Of a stretch of 7,016 nt of DNA, positions 1-5,846 are shown in pieces; within the stretch, counting starts at the first letter, position 1, and the number at the start of each line of letters is the position of its first letter. A program made the position numbers and the translations under genes. The DNA lies in contig JAUVLC010000123.1 in assembly GCA_030595925.1 (NCBI GenBank), positions 1-7,016 on the forward strand, read 5' to 3'. The DNA is from Clostridia bacterium (lineage in GTDB: Bacteria; CBDUZB01; JAGLHV01). The notes beneath the pieces were generated by a model that had not been told where the DNA came from, made no database searches, and was given only the letters and a program-made list of their open reading frames with translations.

Positions 1-1036
1 GTGAAAAAGGTATTAAAATAGGTGTCGGGAAGAAAAAAAATTGAAAAATAGAACACGATTTTTTAATGAGGAAGTTTTTTATCAATTCAAAAACCAAAAA
101 GTGCTACAACGCAAATAGCTCATAGATGCAATGGAAGTTGAAGGAGAGAAAGAAGAAGCAAAATGGACGTATAAAGGAAACAAAGGATATATGCCAATGC
201 TGGGATTTATTCCTGAGATGGATTGGTGTATAGGTTATGAATTTCGGGAAGGGAACAGAGCCCCTCGTGAAAGGAATTATGAATTTTTGAAAGAGATAAT
301 AGAGTTTGTAGAAGAAGCGACCAAGAAAGAGAAAGAAATAAAACGAGTTCGGATTGATGCGGCAGGATATCAGGCAAAAGTAATCAACTATATAAACAAG
401 AAAGAAAGTAAATATACAATAACTGTAAGTAAGGATGAATCGGTAAAGAAAGCGATTAGAAGGATTCCAGAAGAAGAATGGAAAATATTGAAGGACAAAT
501 ATGGGATACGGACTGGACGGGAATATGCAGAATTTATTCATACTATGAACGGAAGCGATCATGCCTTTCGCATAATAGTGCAGAGATGGTTAAATCCGCA
601 AGGGGATTTATTTGATAACATGGAAGAGTATTGTTACCATGGAATAGCGACTAATTATACGGAGGAAGAAAAAAGTATCGAAGAAGTAATCTGGTGGCAT
701 AATGGTAGGAGTAATTCAGAGAATTACAACAAAGAATTAAAGCAAGGATTTAATTTAGATTATGTGCCCTGTGGAGAATTCAAAGCAAATGCAGTATGGT
801 TTGGGCTCGGGATATTAGCGTATAATTTATTCGTTGCATCTAAACTATTTTTATTTCCGAAAAGTTGGATAAAAAAGACAGTAAGAACAATAAGATGGCA
901 AATAATACAGATTGCAGGGAAAGTAATAAAACGAGCGAGATATTTAATATTAAGGATATGTGGTACAACGAGGGAAATATTTGAAATATATAAAAATGCA
1001 CAAGAAATATGTTGGGAATTAGAATATATTTTATAA
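1..1036 (+). pseudogene. IS1380-family transposase, 5' part degraded
   Basis: This is a DDE transposase that would cut and paste its own IS element. From the ATG at 131 it reads 301 aa without interruption, and the C-terminal two thirds is typical of the family: KEEAKWTYKG and GYMPMLGF near the start, RIDAAGYQ with the second catalytic Asp (residue 76), HNGRSNSENYNKELK with the catalytic Glu (residue 198), then NAVWFGLGILAYNL and the basic TIRWQIIQIAGK tail. The first catalytic Asp is encoded at 125-127, before that ATG, in the usual IDA context, so the 301-aa product would lack one of the three acidic residues. The same frame continues upstream to 17 with family-like sequence (FFNEEVFYQF) but is cut by TAG at 116-118 and TAA at 14-16. 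Bases 3-41 read GIKIGVG in another frame, which suggests an indel in the A-run at 33-40. Family members are usually 400 aa or more. I judge it inactive; the family call is firm, the frameshift is inferred. Confidence 0.88.
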
Positions 1037-1252
1037 AAGATAAAAAAGAAGAATTAAAAAATAGGCCGGAAATAGTTTTAGCGGGAGAGGTGCACCCGAA
1101 AATCTGGGTTTTACCTAAATTTAGGGAAATTTGGAGAAGTAGTTTAGTTATCTTCCCGATAGAACTATACAATTGAAGTAATTAATATTTTTTTTCAGCA
1201 TAATTGGCTGATTTGGGCGAAGCCTGAAACCTATATCGGAATTTGGGTTTAA
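1..1252 (+). mobile_element. Right-hand part of a decayed IS1380-family insertion sequence
   Basis: The transposase remnant (to 1036) is followed by about 215 bases without any gene, a long non-coding tail that fits what I recall of this IS family. The tail holds a purine-rich stretch after the stop codon, a perfect 12-bp palindrome CCTAAATTTAGG at 1114-1125, an 8-bp palindrome GGTGCACC at 1089-1096, and two similar motifs, ATCTGGGTTTTA (about 1102-1113) and ATTTGGGTTTA (about 1241-1251). I place the right end near 1252 because the second motif is the last IS-like sequence before a clean chromosomal promoter, but this is inference. The left end and any target duplication lie outside the window, so the terminus cannot be confirmed here. 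Confidence 0.45.
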
Positions 1253-1261
1253 ACTTTTCAA

Positions 1262-1290
1262 TTGTCAAACGCATTAAAATTATGTATAAT
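1262..1290 (+). promoter_or_regulatory. Sigma-70-type promoter of lptF-lptG
   Basis: A -35 box TTGTCA (1262-1267) and a perfect -10 box TATAAT (1285-1290) are separated by exactly 17 bases. Transcription would start near 1296-1298, giving a leader of about 40 nt before the lptF ATG at 1336. It is the best promoter-like sequence in the window and lies correctly for the lptFG operon. It begins only about 10 bases past the proposed end of the IS1380 remnant. Confidence 0.75.
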
Positions 1291-1335
1291 TAGAGTCTAA
1301 ATTTTTGATGAAAATTAGTGATAGAAAGGACATTA

Positions 1336-2430
1336 ATGAACATTCTTAATCGATATATCTTTCGGCAATTCTTCCCTTTTTTAATAATGGGATTTTTTAT
1401 TTCCACTTTTGTATTATTACTTGATAAATTTGTTGATTTAGCCAATTTAATCTTAAGCAAGGGTGTAAATATTTTCCTTGTTTTACAATTGTTCCTTTAT
1501 CTCATCCCTTCTCTTTTGTATCTAACCATCCCTATGGGTTTTCTGATGGGCAGTTTACTTACCTTTGGAAAACTTTCGCAAGATAATGAAATTACTGCTA
1601 TGAGATCCAGTGGTTTAAGCCTATATCATATTATCTCTCCTATTTTATTCCTTTCTTTTACTGTAAGTATTTTATTAGTTGTTTACAACAATAATTTTGC
1701 TCCCCAAATGCAATTTTCTTTTAAAAAATTGTATTACGAAATCATTTATAAGGCTCCTCTACTCAAATTTGATGAACACACTTTTACTAATATTCAAAAT
1801 TACCAAATTTATATAGAAAAAATAAATAAAAATAAGAACGAATTAGAAGGTATTATTATTTACAAAAAAGAAAAAAATTCAGATCTGCCTACTCTTATTA
1901 TTGCAAAAAGCGGAAATCTGCTGAATCCTCAAAAAGGAGTATCCATACTTAAACTTAAAGACGGAAGTATTCAGAAAAAAAATTCTAAAAATCCTACTCA
2001 ATATGGACAATTGTTTTTTCAAAACTATGAAATTCCACTAAATTTTTCTAAAACAAAAGATTTTTCCTGCAATAAATCCGTCATGGAAATGAAGAGTAAT
2101 GAATTAAAAGAAAAAATCAGAAAATTAAAAAACGATAACGTTTCCACCTCTTCTCTGGAAGTATGGTATTATATTCGCTGGGCAATTGCTTTCACCAGCT
2201 TTGCCTTTACTCTTGTTGGCGTTCCTTTAGGAATAAAAGCCCATCGAGGAAAAAAATCTTTCGGCCTTGGACTGAGTTTAATATTATTTTTCATCTATTA
2301 TCTTTTACTCAGCCTCTCTTTAACCCTGGGAGAAAGAGGTCTTATTAATCCCCGCCTTGACGTCTGGATACCAAACATAATAACAGGTATTGCCGGGTTA
2401 GTTTTACTTTACAAGACAGAGAAAGGATGA
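1336..2430 (+). CDS. lptF: LPS export permease LptF (YjgP/YjgQ family)
   Basis: Inner-membrane permease that, with LptG and the ATPase LptB, extracts lipopolysaccharide from the outer leaflet of the inner membrane and passes it to the periplasmic Lpt bridge. The 364-aa product has the family layout: an N-terminal MNILNRYIFRQF start, three membrane segments (about 14-32, 48-77, 98-118), a hydrophilic periplasmic domain (about 120-275, the beta-jellyroll region in known structures), then three more segments (about 280-300, 308-332, 342-360). The cytoplasmic loop GKLSQDNEITAMRSSGLS (79-96) is the strongest family signature, and GVPLGI (295-300) marks TM4. I chose ATG 1336 over GTG 1318 because AAAGGA ends five bases upstream of it and the family begins MxILxRY. 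It is the first gene of a two-gene operon behind the promoter at 1262-1290. Telling LptF from LptG by sequence alone is less certain than the family assignment; the gene order follows E. coli lptFG. Confidence 0.9.
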   Translation: MNILNRYIFRQFFPFLIMGFFISTFVLLLDKFVDLANLILSKGVNIFLVLQLFLYLIPSLLYLTIPMGFLMGSLLTFGKLSQDNEITAMRSSGLSLYHIISPILFLSFTVSILLVVYNNNFAPQMQFSFKKLYYEIIYKAPLLKFDEHTFTNIQNYQIYIEKINKNKNELEGIIIYKKEKNSDLPTLIIAKSGNLLNPQKGVSILKLKDGSIQKKNSKNPTQYGQLFFQNYEIPLNFSKTKDFSCNKSVMEMKSNELKEKIRKLKNDNVSTSSLEVWYYIRWAIAFTSFAFTLVGVPLGIKAHRGKKSFGLGLSLILFFIYYLLLSLSLTLGERGLINPRLDVWIPNIITGIAGLVLLYKTEKG

Positions 2431-2437
2431 AATTTTA

Positions 2438-3517
2438 TTGTTTATTTTATCGCGTTATTTAATACGCCAGTTTTTAAAGCCATTTTTGTATAGTTTGCTT
2501 ATTTTTAGTGCAATAATAATTGTTTCCGAATTATTTGAGAAAATGGATTCTTTTATGCGGTATAAAGCTCCTCTCTTTCTTGCTTTAAAATATTTTCTGT
2601 ATCGAATTCCTTATTGGTTAGTTAAAGTCACTCCTATTGCCACATTATTAGCTACCCTGTTTTCTCTGGGAAATCTTTCCCACAACAATGAAATTACGGC
2701 AATGAGAGCTGCCGGAATAAATTTATACCGAATAACAATCCCTTTTATTATTATCTCTTTGGTAATTACTTTTGTTTCTTTTTATTTCAATGAAACATTA
2801 TCCCCTAAAATGTTTTTCGAAGCCAATAATATTTATCGGAAGAAAATTAAACGAAGAAAGGATTACCATCTTTCATACAACCTCATTTTAGCCGGTCAAA
2901 AAAGAAGAAAATATAGTATTGGAAAATACAACAGTAAAATAAAAAAAATGAGCAATATAAGTATCGATCAATTCAGTAAAAACTACACACTTCAAACCCA
3001 AATTTATGCCCAACAGGGTAAGTACGCTAAAAACTCATGGATTTTTTATAATGGAGTGATAAGAAAATTTGACATTGAGGGGAAAAAAATTTTAGACGAA
3101 GAATATTTTTCCAAGAAACATTTTTACCTGCCGGAAAAACCCAAAGATTTTTCCCACGAGCAAAAAAAACTGGAAGAAATGAACTCGAAAGAATTAAAAA
3201 AATATATTTTAAAACTTGAAAATACCGGCATCCCTGCTCATCGGGAATTAATGCAACTGCATTTAAATATTGCCTTTCCGTTTTCCAACCTGGTTATGAT
3301 TTTTTTAGGAATTCCTTTCGCTATTATTAACCCTCGTAGTGGAAAAATAATGGGTTTTTCCATTAGTTTTTTTACCAGTTTTCTCTATTGGGGAATGCTG
3401 TCTCTGGGGACAGCTCTGGGAGAAAACAAAATTCTCCACCCTTTACCCAGCGCCTGGATGGCAAATGTTTTTTTTATTTCATTGGGATTATTTTTATTAG
3501 TTAAAGTTAAAAAGTAA
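2438..3517 (+). CDS. lptG: LPS export permease LptG (YjgP/YjgQ family)
   Basis: Partner of LptF in the LptB2FG lipopolysaccharide extractor of the inner membrane. The 359-aa protein shows the same architecture: MFILSRYLIRQFLKPFL at the start, TM1 about 14-32, TM2 about 48-77, TM3 about 98-118, a basic periplasmic domain about 120-270, then TM4 about 272-297, TM5 about 303-327 and TM6 about 338-356. Family signatures are NNEITAMRAAGI (83-94), LPEKPKDF (231-238) just before the return to the membrane, GIPFAI (291-296) and PSAWMANVFF (337-346). The start is TTG: no in-frame ATG fits, and starting here reproduces the family MxILxRY beginning. AAAGGA at 2422-2427, inside the last codons of lptF, sits 10 bases upstream, and the intergenic gap is 7 bases, so translation is probably coupled to lptF. 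The stop is followed three bases later by the GTAG hairpin at 3520-3545. Confidence 0.9.
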   Translation: MFILSRYLIRQFLKPFLYSLLIFSAIIIVSELFEKMDSFMRYKAPLFLALKYFLYRIPYWLVKVTPIATLLATLFSLGNLSHNNEITAMRAAGINLYRITIPFIIISLVITFVSFYFNETLSPKMFFEANNIYRKKIKRRKDYHLSYNLILAGQKRRKYSIGKYNSKIKKMSNISIDQFSKNYTLQTQIYAQQGKYAKNSWIFYNGVIRKFDIEGKKILDEEYFSKKHFYLPEKPKDFSHEQKKLEEMNSKELKKYILKLENTGIPAHRELMQLHLNIAFPFSNLVMIFLGIPFAIINPRSGKIMGFSISFFTSFLYWGMLSLGTALGENKILHPLPSAWMANVFFISLGLFLLVKVKK

Positions 3518-3519
3518 AT

Positions 3520-3545
3520 GTAGGGGATGGGCTTGCCCCATCCCG
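3520..3545 (+). repeat. REP-like GTAG hairpin, copy 1
   Basis: GTAG (3520-3523) is followed by a perfect 8-bp stem, GGGATGGG (3524-3531) with CCCATCCC (3537-3544), around a CTTGC loop. A GTAG tetranucleotide at the foot of a hairpin is the hallmark of REP sequences handled by RAYT transposases. It begins three bases after the lptG stop codon. The downstream GTTTATTAATAA is only weakly T-rich, so any terminator role would be modest. Confidence 0.75.
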
Positions 3546-3677
3546 TTTATTAATAATCAAAATGCCATGAATATGATTGGGCATTATTATGTATTCATCT
3601 AATTCGACATTATCATATTGATTTTTTATGTTTTGCCATTGTTTATCTATAATTTCACCAATTTTTGTTAATTCTAT
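3546..3677 (-). pseudogene. Remnant of a REP-associated tyrosine transposase (RAYT, Y1/IS200-like)
   Basis: Read on the minus strand this stretch encodes 44 residues without a stop that match the centre of RAYT proteins: ELTKIGEIIDKQW, NVELDEYIIMPNHIHGILII. The HIH of MPNHIHG (codons at 3567-3575) is the HUH-type metal-binding motif of single-stranded-DNA transposases. The catalytic Tyr helix and the N-terminal strand are absent, and full-length members are roughly 150-200 aa, so this is a fragment and not a working gene. The frame runs on through both flanking hairpins, reading VGTGLVPVR on one side and RDGASPSPT on the other, and stops at 3507-3509 inside the lptG 3' end. No start codon or ribosome site is present. 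Confidence 0.8.
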
Positions 3678-3678
3678 A

Positions 3679-3704
3679 CGGACAGGGACAAGCCCTGTCC
3701 CTAC
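3679..3704 (-). repeat. REP-like GTAG hairpin, copy 2 (inverted)
   Basis: On the minus strand GTAG (3704-3701) leads into a stem with perfect 8-bp arms GGACAGGG (3700-3693) and CCCTGTCC (3687-3680) around the loop CTTGT. It is the same repeat class as 3520-3545 but with different stem bases that still pair. The leuB stop codon TAG (3706-3704) shares its last base with the GTAG head, so the hairpin starts exactly at the end of leuB. Confidence 0.75.
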
Positions 3705-4756
3705 TAAGAAATAAAATCAGCGATTAAATCACCTACCTGGGTAGTAGTCAAGCCCATCTTCCCTGCTGCCATATTTTTTATCTTACCGCTGGTTAACGCT
3801 TTTTTTATTGCCTCATCAATTAATTTTGCTCCTTCTTCTTCACCCATATTTTCCAGCATCATACCGGCTGCAGCAATAGCGGCCAGAGGATTGATCATAT
3901 TTTTCCCTTCATATTTAGGAGCTGAGCCATGTATGGGTTCAAACATAGAAACTCCTTCCGGATTTATATTACCGCCCGCGGCTATTCCCAGTCCTCCCTG
4001 AACCACAGCCCCTAAATCAGTAATAATATCCCCAAACATATTGCAGGTAACAATAGTATCAAACCATTCAGGATTCTTTACAAACCACATACAGCAAGCA
4101 TCCACAAAAGCATGGTCTCTTTCCACATTTTTATATTCTTCACCTACTTCATCAAAAACCCTTTGCCATAAATCATGGCCATAGGTTAATACATTAGCTT
4201 TATCTACTAAGGTCAATTTTTTTCTTTTTCTCTTTTGAGCCACCTTAAACGCAAAGCGAATACATCTTTCTACCCCAAACCTCGTATTCACATCTTCCTG
4301 AATAGCTACTTCCTGAGCAGTCCCTTTCTTAAAAACTCCTCCCATACCACAATAAGCACCTTCCGTATTTTCCCTTACCACCATAAAGTTAATATCTTTT
4401 GGTTCTTTATCTTTTATAGGCGTCCAAACCCCGGGATAAAGAACTACCGGGCGTAAATTTATATATTGATCAAGTGAAAATCTTAATTTCAATAAAAGAC
4501 CTTTTTCTAAAACGCCTGTTTTTACTTTAGGATGACCTACTGCACCCAAATAAATAACATCTAATTTTCTAAATTCTTCTATCGCCGAATCGGGTAAAAT
4601 TTCTCCGGTTTTTAAATATCTCTCCGCCCCAAAATCGTAATGAACCAACTCATAATCAAATTTTACTTTTTTTGATACAACTTCTAAAACCTTCAATCCT
4701 TCCTTAACAATTTCCGGTCCTACTCCATCACCAGGTAATACTCCAATTTTATACAT
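3704..4756 (-). CDS. leuB: 3-isopropylmalate dehydrogenase, predicted NADP-type
   Basis: Oxidatively decarboxylates (2R,3S)-3-isopropylmalate to 2-oxoisocaproate, the third step of leucine synthesis, in the cytoplasm. The 350-aa length is normal for the beta-decarboxylating dehydrogenase family. Substrate and metal residues are visible: R92 and R102 in LRFSLDQYINLRP, R128 and Y135 in VRENTEGAY, K186 in LVDKANVL, D219 in FVDACCM, D243 and D247 in FGDIITD. Leucines 88-89 lie where isopropylmalate enzymes form the pocket for the isopropyl group, which favours this substrate over isocitrate. After HGSAP (276-280) come K281 and Y282, the pair that binds the NADP 2'-phosphate in E. coli isocitrate dehydrogenase (K344/Y345), where NAD-type LeuB has Asp-Ile. 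The start is backed by AAAAGGAG six bases upstream. It is the last gene of the cluster, 76 bases after leuD. Related tartrate/malate or homoisocitrate dehydrogenases are alternatives, but the leuC and leuD neighbours argue for LeuB. Confidence 0.9.
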   Translation of the reverse strand: MYKIGVLPGDGVGPEIVKEGLKVLEVVSKKVKFDYELVHYDFGAERYLKTGEILPDSAIEEFRKLDVIYLGAVGHPKVKTGVLEKGLLLKLRFSLDQYINLRPVVLYPGVWTPIKDKEPKDINFMVVRENTEGAYCGMGGVFKKGTAQEVAIQEDVNTRFGVERCIRFAFKVAQKRKRKKLTLVDKANVLTYGHDLWQRVFDEVGEEYKNVERDHAFVDACCMWFVKNPEWFDTIVTCNMFGDIITDLGAVVQGGLGIAAGGNINPEGVSMFEPIHGSAPKYEGKNMINPLAAIAAAGMMLENMGEEEGAKLIDEAIKKALTSGKIKNMAAGKMGLTTTQVGDLIADFIS

Positions 4757-4832
4757 CCTTCACTCCTTTTAATTTAAAATTTTAAAATCCGAAATTAAAT
4801 TTACATACTTCCATAAATAGACCCTCTGATTC

Positions 4833-5348
4833 TTATCCAGTTTTCTTTTTTACATATTCAATCAAACCGCCTACTTTCATTAATTCCTGCATAAAAGAAG
4901 GAAATGGTTGTGTTTTATAAAGACGTTTTTTAGTCAAATTATTAATTGTTCCTTTTTCTAAATCCACTAATATCTCATCTCCTGTTTGGGCATCTTTTAC
5001 TGCTTGCTTACTTTCCACAATAGGCAAACCAATATTTATAGCATTCCTATAAAATATACGCGCAAAAGTTTCTGCAATAACACAAGAAATACCACATTCC
5101 TTTATGGCTAAAGGAGCGTGCTCCCGTGAAGAACCACACCCAAAATTTTTTCCGGCAACAATAATATCCCCGGTAGAAACCCGATGAATAAACCCCTCAT
5201 CTAACCCCTCTAAACAATGTTTAGCTAATTCTACTGCATCGGAAGTATTTAAAAATCTAGCCGGAATGATTTCATCCGTATTAATGTTAATTCCGTATTT
5301 ATGAACTTTCCCTTGAAATCGCATTTTACTTTCCCCATATGATTTCAT
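4833..5348 (-). CDS. leuD: 3-isopropylmalate dehydratase, small subunit
   Basis: Small (swivel-domain) subunit that with LeuC interconverts 2- and 3-isopropylmalate. The 171-aa protein shows [20 protein letters not shown] near the start, [10 protein letters not shown] (70-79) with the active-site serine loop, and the [15 protein letters not shown] block (95-109). The substrate-recognition loop reads RFLNTSD (31-37), the form I associate with leucine-pathway enzymes of clostridia-like bacteria; homoaconitase small subunits usually read YLRT at this site, so leucine synthesis is favoured but not proved. Two starts are plausible. ATG 5346-5348 has AGGGGAG upstream; ATG 5322-5324 (residue 9, MRFQGKV) gives 163 aa, closer to the family, and has GGGGAAAG upstream. 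The annotated start is the longer one. The gap of 93 bases to the upstream 85-aa gene is AT-rich with no clear terminator. Confidence 0.93.
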   Translation of the reverse strand: MKSYGESKMRFQGKVHKYGININTDEIIPARFLNTSDAVELAKHCLEGLDEGFIHRVSTGDIIVAGKNFGCGSSREHAPLAIKECGISCVIAETFARIFYRNAINIGLPIVESKQAVKDAQTGDEILVDLEKGTINNLTKKRLYKTQPFPSFMQELMKVGGLIEYVKKKTG

Positions 5349-5441
5349 TATTTCTCCCCTTTATTTTTCTACAAAATATAATTAATTTTATATCTTATTT
5401 TTAAACTTTTTATATAAACAAAACAAGTAATTCGGAATAAA

Positions 5442-5699
5442 TCATTTTTCATTCTTTTTCTTAAAAAAAATCAATGTAACCTTTTCCCTATTAATACTTA
5501 TAAATTCTACACTATCAAGCAACTGATTATTTTTTAAAGAATAAATTTTTGCATCGGTCATAGGAAAAAACCCTTTATTCATATCTGCAACATTAATAAA
5601 ATCTAATAATCGCTGCTTAAAATGCAAATGAATCGTCCCCTCTATTCGATAATCATCTAAGAAAACTATTACTCCCCGTTCTTCTGTAATTACAGACAT
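5442..5699 (-). CDS. Small conserved-looking protein of unknown function in the leu cluster
   Basis: An 85-aa soluble protein of unknown function with an excellent ribosome site, AAGGAGG, four bases before the ATG, so it is very likely translated. It has no signal peptide, membrane segment or cysteine. Its pattern is alternating hydrophobic strands: VIVFLDDYRIEGTIHLH (10-26), RLLDFIN (30-36), FFPMTDAKIYSL (44-55) and VEFISINREKVTLIFF (64-79), ending in a basic KKKNEK tail. This suggests a compact beta-rich fold. The RIEGTIHL, RLLDFIN and FxPxTDAxIY blocks remind me of a family of small bacterial proteins of unknown function (possibly DUF6812), but I cannot verify that here. It sits between leuC (147 bases upstream) and leuD (93 bases downstream) on the same strand, so it may be co-transcribed with them. 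A role in leucine synthesis or in isomerase assembly is only a guess from position. Confidence 0.8.
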   Translation of the reverse strand: MSVITEERGVIVFLDDYRIEGTIHLHFKQRLLDFINVADMNKGFFPMTDAKIYSLKNNQLLDSVEFISINREKVTLIFFKKKNEK

Positions 5700-5739
5700 T
5701 CTTCCTCCTTTAAAAAAACAATTTTAACTTTATGCAAAA

Positions 5740-5826
5740 TAAGAAAAGTATCGTTGTCCGACCCTTGATCAAATCAGGGGGGATAATCCAAACTCATTGA
5801 TTTTACCGGATTCCCATACCAGGCAG
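5740..5826. repeat. Candidate dispersed intergenic repeat between leuC and the 85-aa gene
   Basis: This GC-richer patch within an otherwise very AT-rich 147-bp gap contains an imperfect hairpin: CCCTTGAT (5762-5769) pairs with ATCAGGGG (5773-5780) with one G-T pair and a three-base loop. It is followed by GGATAATCC (5781-5789) and a GGATTCCC stretch near 5809-5816. Its composition resembles short dispersed intergenic repeats of many genomes, but only one copy is visible, so repetition is not shown here. No T-run follows the hairpin on either strand, so it is unlikely to be a terminator. Confidence 0.3.
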
Positions 5827-5846
5827 GAAAGAAAAATTTAATTTAT

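Noticed and set aside
104-562. Open frame of 152 codons on the minus strand
   Set aside because: It lies wholly opposite the transposase remnant, has no ribosome site, and its Phe/Tyr-rich composition is what the reverse of an A-rich coding strand gives.
840-1172. Open frame of 110 codons on the minus strand
   Set aside because: Most of it is antisense to the well-matched transposase C-terminus; hydrophobic composition is a by-product of AT richness.
1318-1320. GTG as the start of lptF
   Set aside because: ATG 1336 has AAAGGA at ideal spacing and matches the family N-terminus; the six extra residues do not.
2163-2348. Open frame of 61 codons on the plus strand
   Set aside because: Out-of-phase shadow inside the membrane region of lptF.
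4235-4456. Open frame of 73 codons on the plus strand
   Set aside because: Antisense to conserved leuB sequence, with no supporting signal.
5371-5441. Possible promoter in front of leuD
   Set aside because: TTGTTT and several TATAAA-like boxes occur, but no pair has good spacing, and such matches are expected by chance in sequence this AT-rich.
5762-5780. Hairpin as an intrinsic terminator after leuC
   Set aside because: On the minus-strand RNA the stem has a mismatch and no U-run follows.
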